A stretch of DNA of 8,360 nucleotides from JBMTVN01 sp046047235 (GTDB taxonomy: Bacteria > Verrucomicrobiota > Verrucomicrobiia > Limisphaerales > JAHDYP01). Made by a program: the position numbers and the translations under genes. Positions 5,964 to 8,360 of this stretch are shown one piece after another. The notes under the pieces were generated by a model. That model did no database searches. It had not been told where the DNA came from and saw only the letters and a list, made by a program, of their open reading frames with translations. The stretch covers positions 1 to 8,360 of the forward strand of contig JBJOII010000158.1 of the NCBI GenBank assembly GCA_046047235.1. Direction: 5' to 3'. Positions within the stretch are counted from its first letter, which is position 1, and every line of letters starts with the position of its first letter.

Positions 5964-6605
5964 GTGGAATTTGCCATCCATGCCATCGCCGCTCTGGTTG
6001 CCTACCTGCTGGGCTCCATACCGTCCGGCTTCCTTGTCGCCCGCGCCAAGGGAGTCGATATCCGTAAACTCGGCAGCGGAAACATCGGAGCAACGAATGT
6101 ATTCCGCTTCCTCGGCAAACCCGCCGGGGTCGCCGTACTCTTCGCCGACTTCCTCAAAGGCTGGATCGCCTGCGCCATCACCACGCCCTTGCTCTACCGC
6201 TTCCTCCTCAAAACCGATACCCCAACCCCCGACTCCCTCCTGCTCGTCAGCGCAGTCTGTGCCGTGCTCGGCCATAACTACACGATCTGGCTCAACTTCA
6301 AAGGCGGCAAAGGCATCGCCACCTCCGCCGGCGTCCTCGCCGCAGTCGTCCCCATCCCCTTCCTCTGCATCCTCACGGTCTGGATCCTCACGCTCGCAAC
6401 CACCCGCTACGTCTCCCTCGCCTCCATCCTCGCCGCCCTAAGCCTGCCACTCTCAGTCTGGCTCACCGGAGGTAGCCTCACCTGGATCATCGTCACCGGC
6501 GCCATGACCGCACTGGCCGTCGGCCGTCACCACGGCAATATCCGACGTCTGCTCAACGGCACTGAACACCGCTTCTCACGTAAAAGCCCGCCCACCAACA
6601 CATGA
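5964..6605 (+). CDS. plsY: Acyl-phosphate:glycerol-3-phosphate acyltransferase PlsY
   Basis: This membrane enzyme transfers the acyl group from acyl-phosphate (made by PlsX, not in the window) to sn-glycerol-3-phosphate, giving lysophosphatidic acid, the first committed step of phospholipid synthesis. The protein has 213 residues, normal for the family, and is hydrophobic with about five membrane segments. Family motifs in order: YLLGSIPSGF (14-23), GSGNIGATNVFR (37-48), GHNYTIWLNFKGGKGIAT (103-120), and HHGNIRRLLNGTEH (189-202). The GTG at 5964 is chosen because the family begins a few residues before the first membrane helix. A TTG at 5883 would add 27 Pro/Ser-rich residues unlike PlsY. Neither has a clear Shine-Dalgarno site. 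Its stop overlaps the gpsA start as ATGA. Confidence 0.94.
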   Translation: MEFAIHAIAALVAYLLGSIPSGFLVARAKGVDIRKLGSGNIGATNVFRFLGKPAGVAVLFADFLKGWIACAITTPLLYRFLLKTDTPTPDSLLLVSAVCAVLGHNYTIWLNFKGGKGIATSAGVLAAVVPIPFLCILTVWILTLATTRYVSLASILAALSLPLSVWLTGGSLTWIIVTGAMTALAVGRHHGNIRRLLNGTEHRFSRKSPPTNT

Positions 6606-7582
6606 AAGCCACCGTACTCGGAATCGGAGCCTGGGGCACCGCCCTCGCCAAAATCCTCGCCGAACAAGGCCACGACGTCACCCTCTGGGGACACGACCCC
6701 GCGCAAGTCCAGTCCATCGCCAAAACACGGCATAACAACCTCTACCTGCCCGAGGTCACCCTTCCAGAGTCCATCCAGCTGGAATCGAACCTCGCCCATG
6801 GAACCGCCGAAAGTGACCTGATCGTGCTCGCCGTCGCCTCCCGCTTCGCCCGCATCGTCGCTGAACAACTCTCCTCCTCAAAAGCCACCATCGTCAGTGT
6901 CACGAAAGGAATCGAATACGATACCGGCCTCACCATGAGCGGTATCCTCGAACAGGCCATGCCCCAAGCCCGCGTCGCCGCCCTCTCCGGCCCAACTCTG
7001 GCCCTCGAAGTCGCCCGCGGTATCCCCACAGCCATCGTCGCCGCCAGCGAACACCCCGATACCGCAACGTTCATCCAAACGGCCTTCCACCGCCCCGCCT
7101 TCCGCGTCTATACCAGCAACGATATCCATGGCGTCGAACTCGGCGGCGCCCTCAAAAACGTCATCGCCATCGCCGCAGGCGTCTGCGATGGACTCGGCTT
7201 CGGCGATAACTCCAAAGCCGCCCTCGTCACCCGGGGCATCGCAGAAGTCCGCCGCCTCGGAGTAGCCTGCGGAGCCCAGGCCGATACGTTCGCCGGCCTT
7301 AGCGGCATCGGCGACCTCACGGTCACCTGCTTCTCTAAACTCAGCCGCAACCGCGGCTTCGGCGAACGCCTCGGAAAAGGAGAATCCGTCGACGCTATCC
7401 TCAATAGCATGGTCGCTGTAGCCGAAGGCGTGCCCACCGCAAAATCAGCCCGCCAGCTGGCGCTGAGACTCGGAGTCTCTGCCCCCATCATCGACGAAGT
7501 CCACGCCATGGTCTACGAAGCCAAGCCGCCCGAACAGGCGCTCCAAGACCTCATCACCCGCGAATCCAAACCGGAAGACTAA
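6602..7582 (+). CDS. gpsA: NAD(P)-dependent glycerol-3-phosphate dehydrogenase GpsA
   Basis: The soluble enzyme reduces dihydroxyacetone phosphate to sn-glycerol-3-phosphate, the substrate of PlsY encoded just before it. The protein has 326 residues, typical for the family. Visible: the dinucleotide-binding loop GIGAWGTA (7-14), SVTKGIE (99-105), LSGPTLALEVARG (128-140), the catalytic lysine in LKN (Lys185), GFGDNSKAAL (199-208), the GLSGIGDLTVTC stretch (232-243), and SRNRGFG (248-254). The ATG at 6602 overlaps the plsY stop (ATGA), so translation is probably coupled; no independent Shine-Dalgarno site is seen. It ends 19 bases before the stop of the convergent phosphatase gene, with no obvious hairpin between them. 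Nothing is missing or odd in the protein. Confidence 0.97.
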   Translation: MKATVLGIGAWGTALAKILAEQGHDVTLWGHDPAQVQSIAKTRHNNLYLPEVTLPESIQLESNLAHGTAESDLIVLAVASRFARIVAEQLSSSKATIVSVTKGIEYDTGLTMSGILEQAMPQARVAALSGPTLALEVARGIPTAIVAASEHPDTATFIQTAFHRPAFRVYTSNDIHGVELGGALKNVIAIAAGVCDGLGFGDNSKAALVTRGIAEVRRLGVACGAQADTFAGLSGIGDLTVTCFSKLSRNRGFGERLGKGESVDAILNSMVAVAEGVPTAKSARQLALRLGVSAPIIDEVHAMVYEAKPPEQALQDLITRESKPED

Positions 7583-7601
7583 CTCCCCAACCCCACCAGA
7601 A

Positions 7602-8207
7602 CTAGGCCATCGCCGCCCGGATCGCTGCCAGCAGGTCAGCGTGAACATCGGTCGCCGAAAACTGCGGAAACTCCTCACGCACATTCGACGGTGCCTTAAA
7701 GAGCAAACCCACGTCCGCCTGCAATAGCATCGCCGTGTCGTTATACGAATCCCCCGCCGCAATCACCCGGTAGTTCAACCCCTGAAACGCCTGCACGGCC
7801 TTCTTCTTCTGGTCCGGCAGCCGCAACCGATAGTCCACCACCCGGTCGTCCTCCACCACCAGCCGATGACACATCAACGCAGGCCACTCCAGCTGACGAA
7901 TCAACGGCGCCGCAAATTGTTCAAAGGTATCCGATAAAATCACCACTGTCGCCAACTGCCGCAACTCACGCATAAACTCCAGCGCCCCCTCCAACGGCGT
8001 CAGCGTGCCAATCACCTCCTGAATGTCCGAAAGCCTCAACCCGTGCTGCGCCAGCAGATCCAGCCTGCCACGCATCAACACGTCATAGTCCGGTTCGTCC
8101 CGCGTAGTGCGACGCAACGCCTCAATCCCCGTCTTCTCCGCAACGGCAATCCAAATCTCCGGGGTCAAAACCCCCTCCATATCCAACGTCACCAACGTCT
8201 GCTGCAT
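7602..8207 (-). CDS. thrH: ThrH-type HAD phosphatase (phosphoserine phosphatase / homoserine phosphotransferase)
   Basis: A 201-residue cytosolic HAD hydrolase. Motif I is LDMEGVL (8-14), with Asp9 as nucleophile and Glu11 where classical SerB has Asp; this D-x-E form marks the ThrH subfamily. Then EIWIAVAEKTGI (17-28), TTRDEPDYDVLM (34-45), motif II ILSDTF (90-95, Ser92), motif III around Lys134-136, and motif IV AGDSYND (151-157, Asp153 and Asp157). Pseudomonas ThrH, which I recall as about 205 residues, has nearly the same blocks; it dephosphorylates phosphoserine and can pass the phosphate to homoserine. ATG at 8207 is chosen to match that N-terminus. ATG at 8231, with an AGG 5 bases upstream, would add 8 residues. 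No serine or threonine biosynthesis gene is adjacent. Subfamily is firm; in vivo role is inferred. Confidence 0.92.
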   Translation of the reverse strand: MQQTLVTLDMEGVLTPEIWIAVAEKTGIEALRRTTRDEPDYDVLMRGRLDLLAQHGLRLSDIQEVIGTLTPLEGALEFMRELRQLATVVILSDTFEQFAAPLIRQLEWPALMCHRLVVEDDRVVDYRLRLPDQKKKAVQAFQGLNYRVIAAGDSYNDTAMLLQADVGLLFKAPSNVREEFPQFSATDVHADLLAAIRAAMA

Positions 8208-8334
8208 GGCGGCGAAGGGTGTCAGCTCCATCTCAACCTGTCGAGTCGTAGCTGCCCGCCACCCCCGAAATCCCCCAGCCCGTCCCACACCCAAAAACCA
8301 CACCCCATCACCCCACCAACCCATTAAAACGAAA
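8208..8334 (-). promoter_or_regulatory. G-rich leader/promoter region of the thrH-like gene
   Basis: On the minus strand this region, between the edge hairpin and the start codon, contains many runs of three to five G. The densest part is 8292-8272, with four G-runs and loops of only 3, 2 and 2 bases, the textbook G-quadruplex pattern. No consensus promoter could be picked. The role is unknown. Confidence 0.4.
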
Positions 8335-8358
8335 CGGCGCGGACTTTCGTCCGCGCCG
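8325..8358 (-). terminator. Rho-independent terminator with GAAA loop, for a minus-strand gene beyond the right edge
   Basis: CGGCGCGGAC (8335-8344) and GTCCGCGCCG (8349-8358) form a perfect 10-bp stem with a 4-base loop that reads GAAA on the minus strand. It is followed on that strand by TTTCGTTTT. The stem-plus-T-run points left, so it most likely ends a transcript coming from outside the window and insulates the thrH-like gene. Confidence 0.65.
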
Positions 8359-8360
8359 CC

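Noticed and set aside
5874..6275. In-frame N-terminal extension of the oxidoreductase by up to 134 codons
   Set aside because: It runs antisense through plsY, is Gly/Glu-rich without family resemblance, and the Rossmann motif begins just after the ATG at 5873.
8208..8324. N-terminal extension of the ThrH-like protein upstream of 8207
   Set aside because: Translation of the G-rich leader gives Gly/Trp-rich residues without family match; only the 8 residues from ATG 8231 remain plausible.

Overview
The window reads as chromosomal housekeeping DNA from a GC-rich Gram-negative bacterium. It carries lipid A (lpxB) and phospholipid (plsY, gpsA) genes. Several proteins (the secreted EEP hydrolase, the small secreted protein, the ThrH-type phosphatase) and the frequent lack of strong Shine-Dalgarno sites look like Verrucomicrobiota. 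That placement is from memory of family resemblance, not from a search. No insertion sequence, phage gene, CRISPR array, tRNA or rRNA was seen.

Layout: (1) 2-1030 (+) is the 3' part of rmuC. (2) 1031-1347 is a non-coding stretch with hairpins and a C-rich tract. (3) 1348-1755 (-) is a small exported, possibly lipid-anchored protein with a very strong Shine-Dalgarno site. (4) 1927-5873 (-) is a tightly packed four-gene operon. In order of transcription it encodes a Gfo/Idh/MocA oxidoreductase, LpxB, a secreted endonuclease/exonuclease/phosphatase-fold hydrolase, and a multi-pass membrane protein with an HELTH zinc-protease motif. Every junction is an overlap or a 1-base gap. (5) 5874-5963 is a 90-bp divergent intergenic region. 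(6) 5964-7582 (+) is plsY-gpsA, joined by an ATGA overlap. (7) 7602-8207 (-) is a ThrH-type HAD phosphatase that converges on gpsA. Its leader is G-rich, and beyond that a GAAA-loop hairpin terminator at the right edge probably ends the next minus-strand gene.

How the genes work together: GpsA makes sn-glycerol-3-phosphate and PlsY acylates it, which gives the first step of phospholipid synthesis. On the opposite strand, from the same short intergenic region, LpxB makes the lipid A disaccharide. The oxidoreductase coupled to lpxB is a candidate sugar-nucleotide 3-dehydrogenase (GnnA-like), which would change lipid A chemistry. The two genes after lpxB (secreted hydrolase, membrane metalloprotease) have no established role with LpxB. 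They are the most interesting part of the window. I did not find a clear novel defence or mobile system; the novelty here is at the level of operon association.
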